The position numbers and the translations under genes are program-made. This document shows, piece by piece, positions 1 to 6,617 of a stretch of 8,027 bases of DNA. Each line of letters begins with the position of its first letter. Within the stretch, counting starts at the first letter, position 1. The stretch spans positions 1 through 8,027 of the forward strand of contig JABDLW010000308.1 in assembly GCA_013001805.1 (NCBI GenBank), read 5' to 3'. Under the pieces are notes generated by a model, which was given only the letters and a program-made list of their open reading frames with translations, had not been told where the DNA came from and did no database searches. The stretch comes from Saprospiraceae bacterium (GTDB lineage: Bacteria > Bacteroidota > Bacteroidia > Chitinophagales > Saprospiraceae).

Positions 1-3000
1 GCGTAGAGGCAAGGTGACTCTTTATAAGCCCGAAGCTAATCAAGGCCGGGGCAGCTTCAAGCATTTCTCCGCGGAAGAAGGTTTGAAGGGCGATGTTGTT
101 AAAGCCATATTAGAAGATAGTGGTGGGAATATATGGTTTGGAATGATGCCGGGAGGGGCGAACCGTTATCACCCTGCAGGTTTCACTTACTACACGATAA
201 AAAATGGCTTAGCGCAAAATGTTACCCGGTCTATGTTTAGAGACAGCAGGGGGGCTATTTGGATCGGACATTTTGGCGCTTTCACCATCTATGAGCCCGG
301 AGGGAACGGTCTGAATTCCGGTAAGTTCATCCAATATGACGGACAAAGTGGGTTTGGCGTGGATGGTTCTTGTCGTCCCCGGATGGAAGACAGCCGCGGG
401 AATGTATGGATGTACTATCGTAATCGGAGGGGAGTAAGACGCTATACCCCCGACGTTGACCGGACAGGCGGCCTGTTTACCCATTTCACAATGGAGGAGG
501 GTTTAAGTGGCGACCAAATTACAGGCATGCTGAGAGATAAGCAAGGAAATGTGTGGTTTGCGACTAATCATGGGGTGAGTTGCTATGTTTACAGCACCGA
601 CACGCTGGATAGGCTCAGTGGAAGTTTTACCCATTTTACTACGAAAGAAGGTTTAAGCGGTAACCAGGTGAGAGGAATGCTGGAAGACAAGCGGGGAAAT
701 CTCTGGTTCCCAACTGATAACGGCCTGAGTTGCTTCGATCCTGACGAAGCCCGGGATGGGATAAGCGGGCGCTTTACCCACTTCGCAATCCCAAAGGGCG
801 CGAGTGGTAGTAGCATGCTGGAAGATAGCCGGGGTAATTTGTGGTTTGGGGTCAAGAAGAATGGCGCCTACTGTTTTGTTTTCGACACAAGTGCTCATGA
901 TGCCATTGCTGGAGCCTTCACTCTTTTTACCACTGAGAATGGTTTAATTGATGATAGCGTCGAGAGAATTTTCGAGGATAGCGATGGGAACCTATGGTTT
1001 GCAACAGCAAATGGCTTGAGCCGCCTTGCTCCCTATCCGGATTCTCCCGACGGGCCGGGTAGAAATTTTACCCACTACACGATGGAAGAAGGCTTAAGTG
1101 GCAATCACATCGGACCGATCACTGAAGATAAGCAAAAAAATATCTGGATAAGCACGACATTGGGAATAAGCTTATTGGTTCCTCTCGCCAAAGAAGACAC
1201 CTCTTCGAAAACAGGAAATTACCAAATAATCGCTTATAATCGGGCCAATGGCCTCAAACAATTAGAACGTGCTATTTCTGTTATTCTAGACAGTAACTCC
1301 AATCGGATCTGGTGGAGATCAAACGAAGGCCTAACCATGCTGAATCTTGATCAATTCCAGGAGCCAAAGGCCTCTCCGGCTACCGTCCGTCTGAACACCA
1401 TAGAAATTAAGCAGCATTTTCTTGATTACCGCAGACTACAGGATGCCACCTACCAAGGCCAAATAGCTTTTGGCGAAAGGCTGGTGGAAAGCTTTAATTC
1501 CGTACCGGCTTTTTATAATTACCCGCTCAATTTATCATTACCTTATCGTCTCAATCATCTGACCTTTCACTTTTCCGCCATCGACTGGCAGGCGCCTCAT
1601 AATTTGAGGTACCGTTATATCATGGAAGGGCTGGACGACGAATGGAGTGCACCCAGCCGGGAAAATGAAGCGGATTACCGCAACCTGCCACCGGGCTCAT
1701 ATACCTTTAAGGCCCAAGCCATTGGTGCGGCGCAGATTGAGAGCGAGATCCTTGCGTATGATTTCCGAATTCTCCCTCCCTTGTGGCTAACCTGGTGGGC
1801 CTATGTGATATACGCCGGCAGTGGACTGTTAATACTTTATAGCATTCGAGAATATGAACTCCGACGTTACCGGGCCCAGGCCGAAAATCGAAGGTTAAGG
1901 GAACTCGATGCTTATAAAACCAGCCTATATACCAATATCGCCCACGAATTCCGAACTCCCCTGACCATAATCTTGGGGATGGTCTCCCGGATTAAGGAGG
2001 ATCCCAAAAAGTGGTATCATGAGGGCATGCATATGATCGCTCGTAGTGGCAAACAACTGCTCCTTCTGGTCAATCAGATGCTGGATCTCAGAAAACTGGA
2101 TAAAGGCAAGCTTAAACTAAATCTTCAACAGGGAGATCTAGTAGGATTTCTCAACTATCTGATTCAATCTTTTGAATCCTTTGCCGCAAGTAAAAACATC
2201 CAATTACATCTGCTTAGAGAGATTAATCATTTGGAAATGGACTTTGATCCGGATCAACTCACCAAGATCGTGAACAACCTCTTATCCAATGCCATCAAAT
2301 TTACACCCGAAGGAGGGCAGGTATATGTTACCATTCGAAAAGCGGTAATTCAAAAATATGAGTTCTTAGAAATCCGAATCCAAGATACCGGAATCGGAAT
2401 TCCAGCCAAGGATATCGCTCATATTTTCGATCGGTTTTATCAGGTAGATCTTACCTCAACCCGAAAACGAGAAGGTGCTGGGATCGGATTGGCACTGGTA
2501 AAAGAATTGGTGACCCTAATAGGCGGAGAAATCAAGGTGTATAGCCAGGTGGGAGAAGGAACACATTTTGAAGTCCAACTGCCAATCACCCGGTCCCCCC
2601 GCAGAGTCGAGGGCGGAGCGCAAATAAAAGATCCATCAACCTTCACAGAGTTGACAGCAAGTGTCGCTTCTACTACGACCACTGCAGATAGCAGTGAAAT
2701 TGGAACTATAAAGAGAGGACAAAAAACCACAGTCGGGGCAATTCCAACAGGAGACCTTCCCACCATCTTATTAATCGAAGACAATAGGGATGTACTCACC
2801 TATCTTGCTTCTTGCCTCGAAGACCATTACCAGCTCGAGTTTGCCATGAACGGGAAGGACGGAATTGATCAAGCTCGGGAAATTGTACCAGACATCATTA
2901 TCAGCGACATCATGATGCCCGAGAAGGATGGATATGAGGTTTGTGCCACTCTAAAGGAAGATATCCGCACCAGTCATATCCCTATCATCCTACTCACCGC

Positions 3001-3511
3001 CAAAGCCGATCAGCAAGCCAAACGGGAAGGTCTCAAAACCGGTGCTGATGCCTATCTAACGAAGCCTTTTGACAAAGAAGAACTAGTGATCCGCATTGAC
3101 AATTTATTAGCACTACGGCGTAAACTGCAAACCTTTTACAACAACTTGGAATTGGCCCAACCTATAGATTCATCTACCTTGACGAAGGAGGAGCACTTCC
3201 TCCAGGAGCTGCAACAAACGATCGAAGAAAACCTCTCCAACGAAAACTTCTCCATCTCCTACTTGTGCCGAAAAATGGCGATGAGCCGAAGCCAGTTGCA
3301 CAATAAACTCAAAGCCCTTACCGGGCTTTCCGCCTCCCATTTCATCCGTGCCATCCGGTTAGAGAAGGCGAAAAAATACCTTCAAGATTCCGATCTGAAT
3401 ATATCTGAGGTGGCTTATGAGGTAGGGTTCCGAACTCCAGTATACTTCACTCAGGTTTTTACCGAGGAGGTGGGGGTGTCGCCAAGTAGATATCGGACGG
3501 AGAGGGTTTGA
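1..3511 (+). CDS. Hybrid two-component system regulator (HTCS: Reg_prop sensor, histidine kinase, receiver, AraC output), 5'-partial
   Basis: One-protein phosphorelay that senses a ligand outside the inner membrane and controls transcription. The frame is open to the window edge, so the true start and signal peptide lie upstream. Residues here count from the internal GTG at 14. Nine Reg_prop-type motifs (N-[ILV]-W-[FIM]) have their Trp at 41, 83, 132, 181, 231, 277, 328, 378 and 433, indicating beta-propeller blades. A Y_Y_Y domain follows (about 525-585; EGLDDEW at 538-544), then one membrane helix (about 592-611). The kinase core has an H-box with His644 (HEFRTPL), N-box Asn755/Asn759, and ATP-lid glycines DTGIG 791-795 and GAGIG 821-825. 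After a Ser/Thr-rich linker (about 860-915) comes a receiver with Glu922/Asp923, phospho-acceptor Asp965 (SDIMMPEKDG) and Lys1017. An AraC/HTH_18 domain (about 1060-1165) ends in GFRTPVYFTQVF. All catalytic residues are present, so it looks functional. Family members often control polysaccharide-use loci, but none is visible here, so the ligand is unknown. Confidence 0.95.
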   Translation, partial: RRGKVTLYKPEANQGRGSFKHFSAEEGLKGDVVKAILEDSGGNIWFGMMPGGANRYHPAGFTYYTIKNGLAQNVTRSMFRDSRGAIWIGHFGAFTIYEPGGNGLNSGKFIQYDGQSGFGVDGSCRPRMEDSRGNVWMYYRNRRGVRRYTPDVDRTGGLFTHFTMEEGLSGDQITGMLRDKQGNVWFATNHGVSCYVYSTDTLDRLSGSFTHFTTKEGLSGNQVRGMLEDKRGNLWFPTDNGLSCFDPDEARDGISGRFTHFAIPKGASGSSMLEDSRGNLWFGVKKNGAYCFVFDTSAHDAIAGAFTLFTTENGLIDDSVERIFEDSDGNLWFATANGLSRLAPYPDSPDGPGRNFTHYTMEEGLSGNHIGPITEDKQKNIWISTTLGISLLVPLAKEDTSSKTGNYQIIAYNRANGLKQLERAISVILDSNSNRIWWRSNEGLTMLNLDQFQEPKASPATVRLNTIEIKQHFLDYRRLQDATYQGQIAFGERLVESFNSVPAFYNYPLNLSLPYRLNHLTFHFSAIDWQAPHNLRYRYIMEGLDDEWSAPSRENEADYRNLPPGSYTFKAQAIGAAQIESEILAYDFRILPPLWLTWWAYVIYAGSGLLILYSIREYELRRYRAQAENRRLRELDAYKTSLYTNIAHEFRTPLTIILGMVSRIKEDPKKWYHEGMHMIARSGKQLLLLVNQMLDLRKLDKGKLKLNLQQGDLVGFLNYLIQSFESFAASKNIQLHLLREINHLEMDFDPDQLTKIVNNLLSNAIKFTPEGGQVYVTIRKAVIQKYEFLEIRIQDTGIGIPAKDIAHIFDRFYQVDLTSTRKREGAGIGLALVKELVTLIGGEIKVYSQVGEGTHFEVQLPITRSPRRVEGGAQIKDPSTFTELTASVASTTTTADSSEIGTIKRGQKTTVGAIPTGDLPTILLIEDNRDVLTYLASCLEDHYQLEFAMNGKDGIDQAREIVPDIIISDIMMPEKDGYEVCATLKEDIRTSHIPIILLTAKADQQAKREGLKTGADAYLTKPFDKEELVIRIDNLLALRRKLQTFYNNLELAQPIDSSTLTKEEHFLQELQQTIEENLSNENFSISYLCRKMAMSRSQLHNKLKALTGLSASHFIRAIRLEKAKKYLQDSDLNISEVAYEVGFRTPVYFTQVFTEEVGVSPSRYRTERV

Positions 3512-3512
3512 T

Positions 3513-3533
3513 CGATTAACGATTGTCGATTGA
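3513..3533. repeat. Three tandem 7-bp CGATTnn units after the HTCS stop
   Basis: CGATTAA, CGATTGT and CGATTGA follow one another directly, starting two bases after the HTCS stop codon. Together with flanking GATC they can form only a weak stem. It is probably a small slippage-type repeat; a part in transcript ending cannot be excluded. Confidence 0.75.
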
Positions 3534-3691
3534 TCTAACCACCATTTTTTTGAAGACAACGAAATTGGATGCTAATTTCAAGATAGTTGAGGTGATTTGG
3601 ACATTGATTCTGGCTATAGTAGTTAATCCATAGTGTTCCACGATTTGGAATATAAAGCGTCTTATTTGTGCTTCCTCTACCGGACTAGGTC

Positions 3692-3848
3692 ATGTAGTGT
3701 TTTCACACGAACCTTAATATATTCATAAGTCCCGGAATTCCCGTGCTCCCTCTGTCAATTTTGGAAATCGTCCTCTAATTGTATCGATAAGTGTATTCCG
3801 ATTGTTGTGGGTTTTTTTCAACTTTTCTTCTTGTTAATGTAGTGTTTT
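3692..3848. repeat. 12-bp direct repeat ATGTAGTGTTTT, two copies 145 bp apart
   Basis: ATGTAGTGTTTT occurs exactly at 3692-3703 and 3837-3848. A shorter relative, ATAGTGTT, occurs near 3631. In AT-rich DNA a 12-base match within 840 bases is uncommon but not compelling. No transposase or other mobile-element hallmark is seen beside it. Confidence 0.5.
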
Positions 3849-4081
3849 TATATCTAAAATATTATTCAAAATAATTCTAAAAAAAAATCAGCCTAATCTT
3901 TACCGGTATGGTCAAATAATTTAGCAAAAACCCATTCATTTTGTCTAATCATATTTATACTCCTCACATAATCAAAGCAAAATGGTCTCGGTATTCATTC
4001 TGAAACAGGGTTATCTGTGATTTTTCACCCTGTCAAAATCTTTATCTGAGCACCCACGATTTGTACTGGCGACGCTAAGTT

Positions 4082-4097
4082 CATTATTTAAATAATG
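4082..4097. repeat. 16-bp perfect palindrome CATTATTTAAATAATG
   Basis: Each half is the exact reverse complement of the other, with no spacer. It could be a protein-binding dyad or simply AT-rich chance. It lies far from any start codon (1,062 bases from the nearest), so a role in transcription start is not obvious. Confidence 0.5.
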
Positions 4098-4146
4098 TGA
4101 CGTCGTCTGATATCGGAAATATCCAATTTTAAGTCTAAGAGTCAAT

Positions 4147-4161
4147 TTAGAATCATTCTAA
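4147..4161. repeat. 15-bp palindrome TTAGAAT-C-ATTCTAA
   Basis: Two perfect 7-base arms surround a single central C. It is too tight to form an RNA hairpin and fits a DNA-binding dyad better. No function is assigned. Confidence 0.45.
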
Positions 4162-4205
4162 TATAAACCTGAATCATAAACGGAGCGTCATGTCACATTT
4201 CTACC

Positions 4206-4228
4206 TAGTGATCAGATCTTAATCACTA
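4206..4228. repeat. Stem TAGTGAT / ATCACTA with 9-base loop
   Basis: Seven perfect base pairs flank a 9-base loop, about 125 bases beyond the end of the leftward Usp gene. There is no adjacent T tract on either strand, so it does not look like a standard intrinsic terminator, though it might stabilise or end the leftward transcript. Confidence 0.35.
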
Positions 4229-4352
4229 AATTAATGATCCACCATTGATGGCCGACTCACTTTTTTCGAGCTATTTACGCCATGATGGAATTTATCTTTC
4301 CATGCATATTGTGCTGGTTGCACTGGCGATTTCTCCGTCTTATAAAGTACGT

Positions 4353-5144
4353 TCAACTATGTAATATCAGCAACGGCACCGGACTATTGAAGGTCTGCTT
4401 CAGGGTAACACTCTTACTAAACAGTCTGGTAAAAAAACCTTTTTTACTCCGAATTAAACAAAGTAACTGTGTGCCATCGTTATTCAAATACTCCACCAGA
4501 TGTTCATTTATACTTCCGGAACTAGTGATGTAGGTAATGGAAGGGTTGAGATCAGCGATGGGTTCCAGGAATTTTTCGATTTGCGGTTTTTTCTCCTCAG
4601 CAACATGCAGCACATTTATTTTACAATTTGACATCACCGCCAATTCCCGCAATGGCTTGACAACTTCGCCCGGGATAGGATGATCACTGATGGCAAAAGA
4701 AATCCTTTCCAATGGTTTGTATTGGTAGTCGGAAGGAATTACCAGTACGGGAGCAGATGTGCTTGAAATAACTCCACCGGCAACACTACCCAAAAACACC
4801 TCCTTCAGTCCACTGGCGCCCTTGGTACCCATCACAATAAAATCATATTCACCACTGTTCCCCAGGGAGCTTATCGTGGAAACAGCTTCACTGTTAATAA
4901 TTTTGGTGTGAATTGAAACATCTGAATATTCGGACTTGATCCTCCGAATCAGAGCATCCATCTCCTTTCTGGCATCGTCCTCGAGCAACTTATCGATCGA
5001 AATCATATGGAAGGCGCGCGTACTGGGCTTATATGTATGCAAGATGGTAAGTTCATGGTCTGTCGCACCGAAAAGGTGTATGGAGTAATGCAGTGCATTT
5101 AGGGATGCATCAGAAAAATCGACAGGAACAAGTGTTTTCTTCAT
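4353..5144 (-). CDS. Tandem universal stress protein (Usp-Usp), 263 aa
   Basis: Cytoplasmic protein of two fused UspA-type domains, about residues 1-137 and 146-263. Domain 1 begins MKKTLVPVDFSDAS, with Asp9 at the usual nucleotide-contact position. It carries a complete ATP-binding motif G-x2-G-x9-G-S (Gly106, Gly109, Gly119, Ser120) followed by the closing strand APVLVIP. Domain 2 has the Usp fold pattern and ends VPLLILHS, but the motif is eroded: the aligned segment around 231-245 reads RSKKGFFTRLFSKS, lacking the key glycines. Domain 2 is therefore probably structural or regulatory. The ATG at 5142-5144 fits the conserved N-terminus. Its leader is AT-rich with no clear Shine-Dalgarno site, as is common in Bacteroidota. 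It is divergent from the Usp-Usp-TPR gene and convergent with the HTCS. The family helps survival under starvation, redox or respiratory stress; the exact role here is unknown. Confidence 0.93.
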   Translation of the reverse strand: MKKTLVPVDFSDASLNALHYSIHLFGATDHELTILHTYKPSTRAFHMISIDKLLEDDARKEMDALIRRIKSEYSDVSIHTKIINSEAVSTISSLGNSGEYDFIVMGTKGASGLKEVFLGSVAGGVISSTSAPVLVIPSDYQYKPLERISFAISDHPIPGEVVKPLRELAVMSNCKINVLHVAEEKKPQIEKFLEPIADLNPSITYITSSGSINEHLVEYLNNDGTQLLCLIRSKKGFFTRLFSKSVTLKQTFNSPVPLLILHS

Positions 5145-5254
5145 GGCAAAATTTTTAAGCGTTTAGTAGAATCAATGCCAGATCTCCCTTTTCTATAAAG
5201 AGTTTTCCAGGACTTTTCTGATTTCAGGAGTTGTCTCTCATCTTACCTCTTAGG

Positions 5255-5283
5255 CAAACTTCTAAAAATATTCTTTAGAGAAT
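5255..5283 (-). promoter_or_regulatory. Putative leftward promoter with TTCTCTAAAGAAT operator
   Basis: Read on the minus strand, TTCTCTAAAGAAT (5282-5270) is followed by 7 bases and then GAAGTTTG (5262-5255). This resembles the Bacteroidota -7 element TAnnTTTG but lacks its first T. The operator half-sites form the dyad TTCT-N4-AGAA, extended here to ATTCT/AGAAT. The geometry is identical to the rightward copy, which is the main support. No separate -33 TTTG is seen, so the 13-mer may replace it. Confidence 0.5.
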
Positions 5284-5406
5284 CTTTAGAAATGATCCAA
5301 ATAATGGTGTCTTACAAAAAAAACTTAAAATAATTTTGAGATGGCTATCCAAAAGGCAACTCTAAACTACCAAAAAGTAGCTGGGTGGCTGTTTTATGAC
5401 CTTAAG

Positions 5407-5435
5407 TTTCTCTAAAGAATTAAGAAATAAATTTG
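5407..5435 (+). promoter_or_regulatory. Putative rightward promoter with TTCTCTAAAGAAT operator
   Basis: TAAATTTG at 5428-5435 matches the known Bacteroidota -7 consensus TAnnTTTG exactly. Seventeen bases upstream, TTTC at 5407-5410 is a possible imperfect -33 element, and it overlaps TTCTCTAAAGAAT (5408-5420). A start near 5442 would give a leader of about 65 bases before the ATG at 5507. It would drive the Usp-Usp-TPR gene and probably the ATPase A gene behind it. Confidence 0.6.
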
Positions 5436-5506
5436 TCTTTATTAAACTGGAAAAATCAACGTTATAGTTAAAGATTTTCAACATCCTTGATTAAAAAATA
5501 AATTGT

Positions 5507-6601
5507 ATGAAGCTACTAGAAAGGATCCTTCTTGCCAGCGACTTCAGTGATTCTTCAGAGAATGTCCTTGGCAATGCGATAGAATTTGGTAAGATCTTCC
5601 AATCGGAAGTGATCCCAATACATATTCTACCCGACAACGTGGATAAAAAGGTTAAAACCTTCCTGCAGGAAGCCGCAACCAACAAACTTAACCAAACGGT
5701 CGAAAAAATCAAAAATGAAGGATTAGCAGTGCGAAATCCACTTCTGGAATTTGGCTCTCCCTCCGAAATTATTACCCAAACAGCAGTGGCAGTGAATGCC
5801 AACCTGATTATTGTTGGTGCTGGTGAGCGAGAAAACGGAGTAAAATTTCCCCTGGGGACAACAACCACCAGAATTATACAAAAAAGTGAAAAACCTGTAT
5901 TTGTCGTAAAGAAAGATAAGCCTCTCAATGTTCAGCACATTTTGTGCCCGGTAGATTTTTCTGACACTTCTAAGCAAGCGTTAAAAAATGCCATCACGAT
6001 AGCGCATCGTTTTAAAGCAGAACTGACGATCCTGGCAGTGAGTGAGACAGAAGGACCTCCCTGGACCAGCACCGAAAAAGCATTTGGTCATTTTCTGGAA
6101 AAATTGAACCTTTCCGGGCTAAGCTGGCACAAGGAAATACGGGCAGGCCAAGCTGCAGAAGAGATTCTGAAGATAATTCCGGCGAAAATGATTGATTTGC
6201 TGGTGATGGGAACGGTAGGAAGAACGGGACTAAGCCGTTTGATTATGGGTAGTGTAACCGAAAAGGTAGTCCGGGAAGTACCGTGTTCGTTTATAACCAT
6301 GAAATCGGAAGACGTCATCCGTCTCCAGCTAGAAAATGATATTCGCGATATCGAAAACCACTATAATACGGGAATGCAATTGATGGAGGACGGATTTTAT
6401 CTTGAAGCCATTAATCAATTTAAAGTTTGCCTAAACATAAGCAGCATGCACGTTCCTGCCTATTTTGGCATTGCCAAGGTTTACGAAAAAATGGGTAAAA
6501 CAGATCTCAGCAAAGTCTACCGAAACAGCGGTAAAGAAATCATAGACCGACTTTGGTATGAGAAAATCGAACACGAAGTAAGAAGTCTAAAAGGCAGCTG
6601 A
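5507..6601 (+). CDS. Tandem universal stress protein with C-terminal TPR-like extension (Usp-Usp-TPR), 364 aa
   Basis: Cytoplasmic protein with two UspA-type domains (about 1-136 and 142-266) and an added helical region (about 280-364). Domain 1 starts MKLLERILLASDFSDSS (Asp12). Its ATP motif is degenerate: the segment at 104-118 reads GAGERENGVKFPLGT, with Glu107 where the second glycine belongs. Domain 2 repeats the start as ILCPVDFSDTS and has an intact G-x2-G-x9-G-S motif (Gly235, Gly238, Gly248, Ser249). The C-terminal part has TPR spacing (YNTGMQLMEDGFYLEAINQF at 287-306, then AYFGIAKVYEKMGKTDLSKV at 318-337), suggesting one to two TPR helix pairs for binding a partner. Usual tandem Usp proteins are about 270-300 residues, so this is an extended form. 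The ATG follows an A-rich leader without a strong Shine-Dalgarno site. The ATPase A gene follows after 16 bases, so the two are probably co-transcribed. Confidence 0.92.
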   Translation: MKLLERILLASDFSDSSENVLGNAIEFGKIFQSEVIPIHILPDNVDKKVKTFLQEAATNKLNQTVEKIKNEGLAVRNPLLEFGSPSEIITQTAVAVNANLIIVGAGERENGVKFPLGTTTTRIIQKSEKPVFVVKKDKPLNVQHILCPVDFSDTSKQALKNAITIAHRFKAELTILAVSETEGPPWTSTEKAFGHFLEKLNLSGLSWHKEIRAGQAAEEILKIIPAKMIDLLVMGTVGRTGLSRLIMGSVTEKVVREVPCSFITMKSEDVIRLQLENDIRDIENHYNTGMQLMEDGFYLEAINQFKVCLNISSMHVPAYFGIAKVYEKMGKTDLSKVYRNSGKEIIDRLWYEKIEHEVRSLKGS

Positions 6602-6617
6602 CAAAAATAGTTGACGG

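Larger units (their letters stand above)
3512..4352. other. AT-rich gap between convergent genes, no convincing gene
   Basis: About 840 bases separate the convergent HTCS and leftward Usp genes. The stretch is clearly richer in A and T than the flanking genes and has no reading frame with a credible start, codon pattern or recognisable protein motif. It holds a CGATT triplet repeat, a 12-bp direct repeat, two perfect palindromes and one 7-bp stem with a 9-base loop, each listed separately. A T7 tract at 3545-3551 lies about 10 bases beyond a weak ATCGA/TCGAT stem (3511-3530). That is too weak and too far away to call a terminator, although transcription from both sides must end somewhere in this gap. 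I see no tRNA, rRNA or CRISPR array. Confidence 0.7.
5145..5506. promoter_or_regulatory. Divergent control region between two universal stress genes
   Basis: This 362-base AT-rich region lies between the start codons of the leftward Usp and rightward Usp-Usp-TPR genes, so it must hold promoters for both. It contains a 13-bp exact inverted pair (5270-5282 and 5408-5420), each copy placed upstream of a -7-like element facing its gene. A second TCTAAAGA lies next to the left copy (minus strand, 5290-5283, 12 bases from its twin), and CTCTAAA recurs at 5360-5366. No small gene or RNA gene is seen. The predicted leaders are about 105 bases (left) and 65 bases (right). Confidence 0.75.

Noticed and set aside
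14..16. GTG at 14 as the true HTCS start, with AGAGG at 5-9 as a ribosome site
   Set aside because: The frame stays open upstream to the window edge, the protein would begin directly in a propeller blade, and the signal peptide needed to place the sensor outside the membrane would be missing.
3511..3551. Intrinsic terminator after the HTCS gene
   Set aside because: The ATCGA/TCGAT stem is short and AT-rich, its loop is 10 bases, and the T7 tract starts about 10 to 15 bases beyond the stem, so the usual geometry is absent.
3359..3559. 66-codon minus-strand reading frame over the HTCS end
   Set aside because: Most of it is antisense to the conserved AraC domain and it shows no independent protein features.
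3879..3887. A9 tract as the T tract of a leftward terminator
   Set aside because: It lies about 470 bases beyond the leftward Usp stop and no GC-rich stem adjoins it on the correct side.
4282..4533. 83-codon plus-strand reading frame
   Set aside because: It overlaps the 3' end of the well-supported leftward Usp gene in antisense, has no recognisable domain, and its hydrophobic, Cys-rich composition looks like a shadow.
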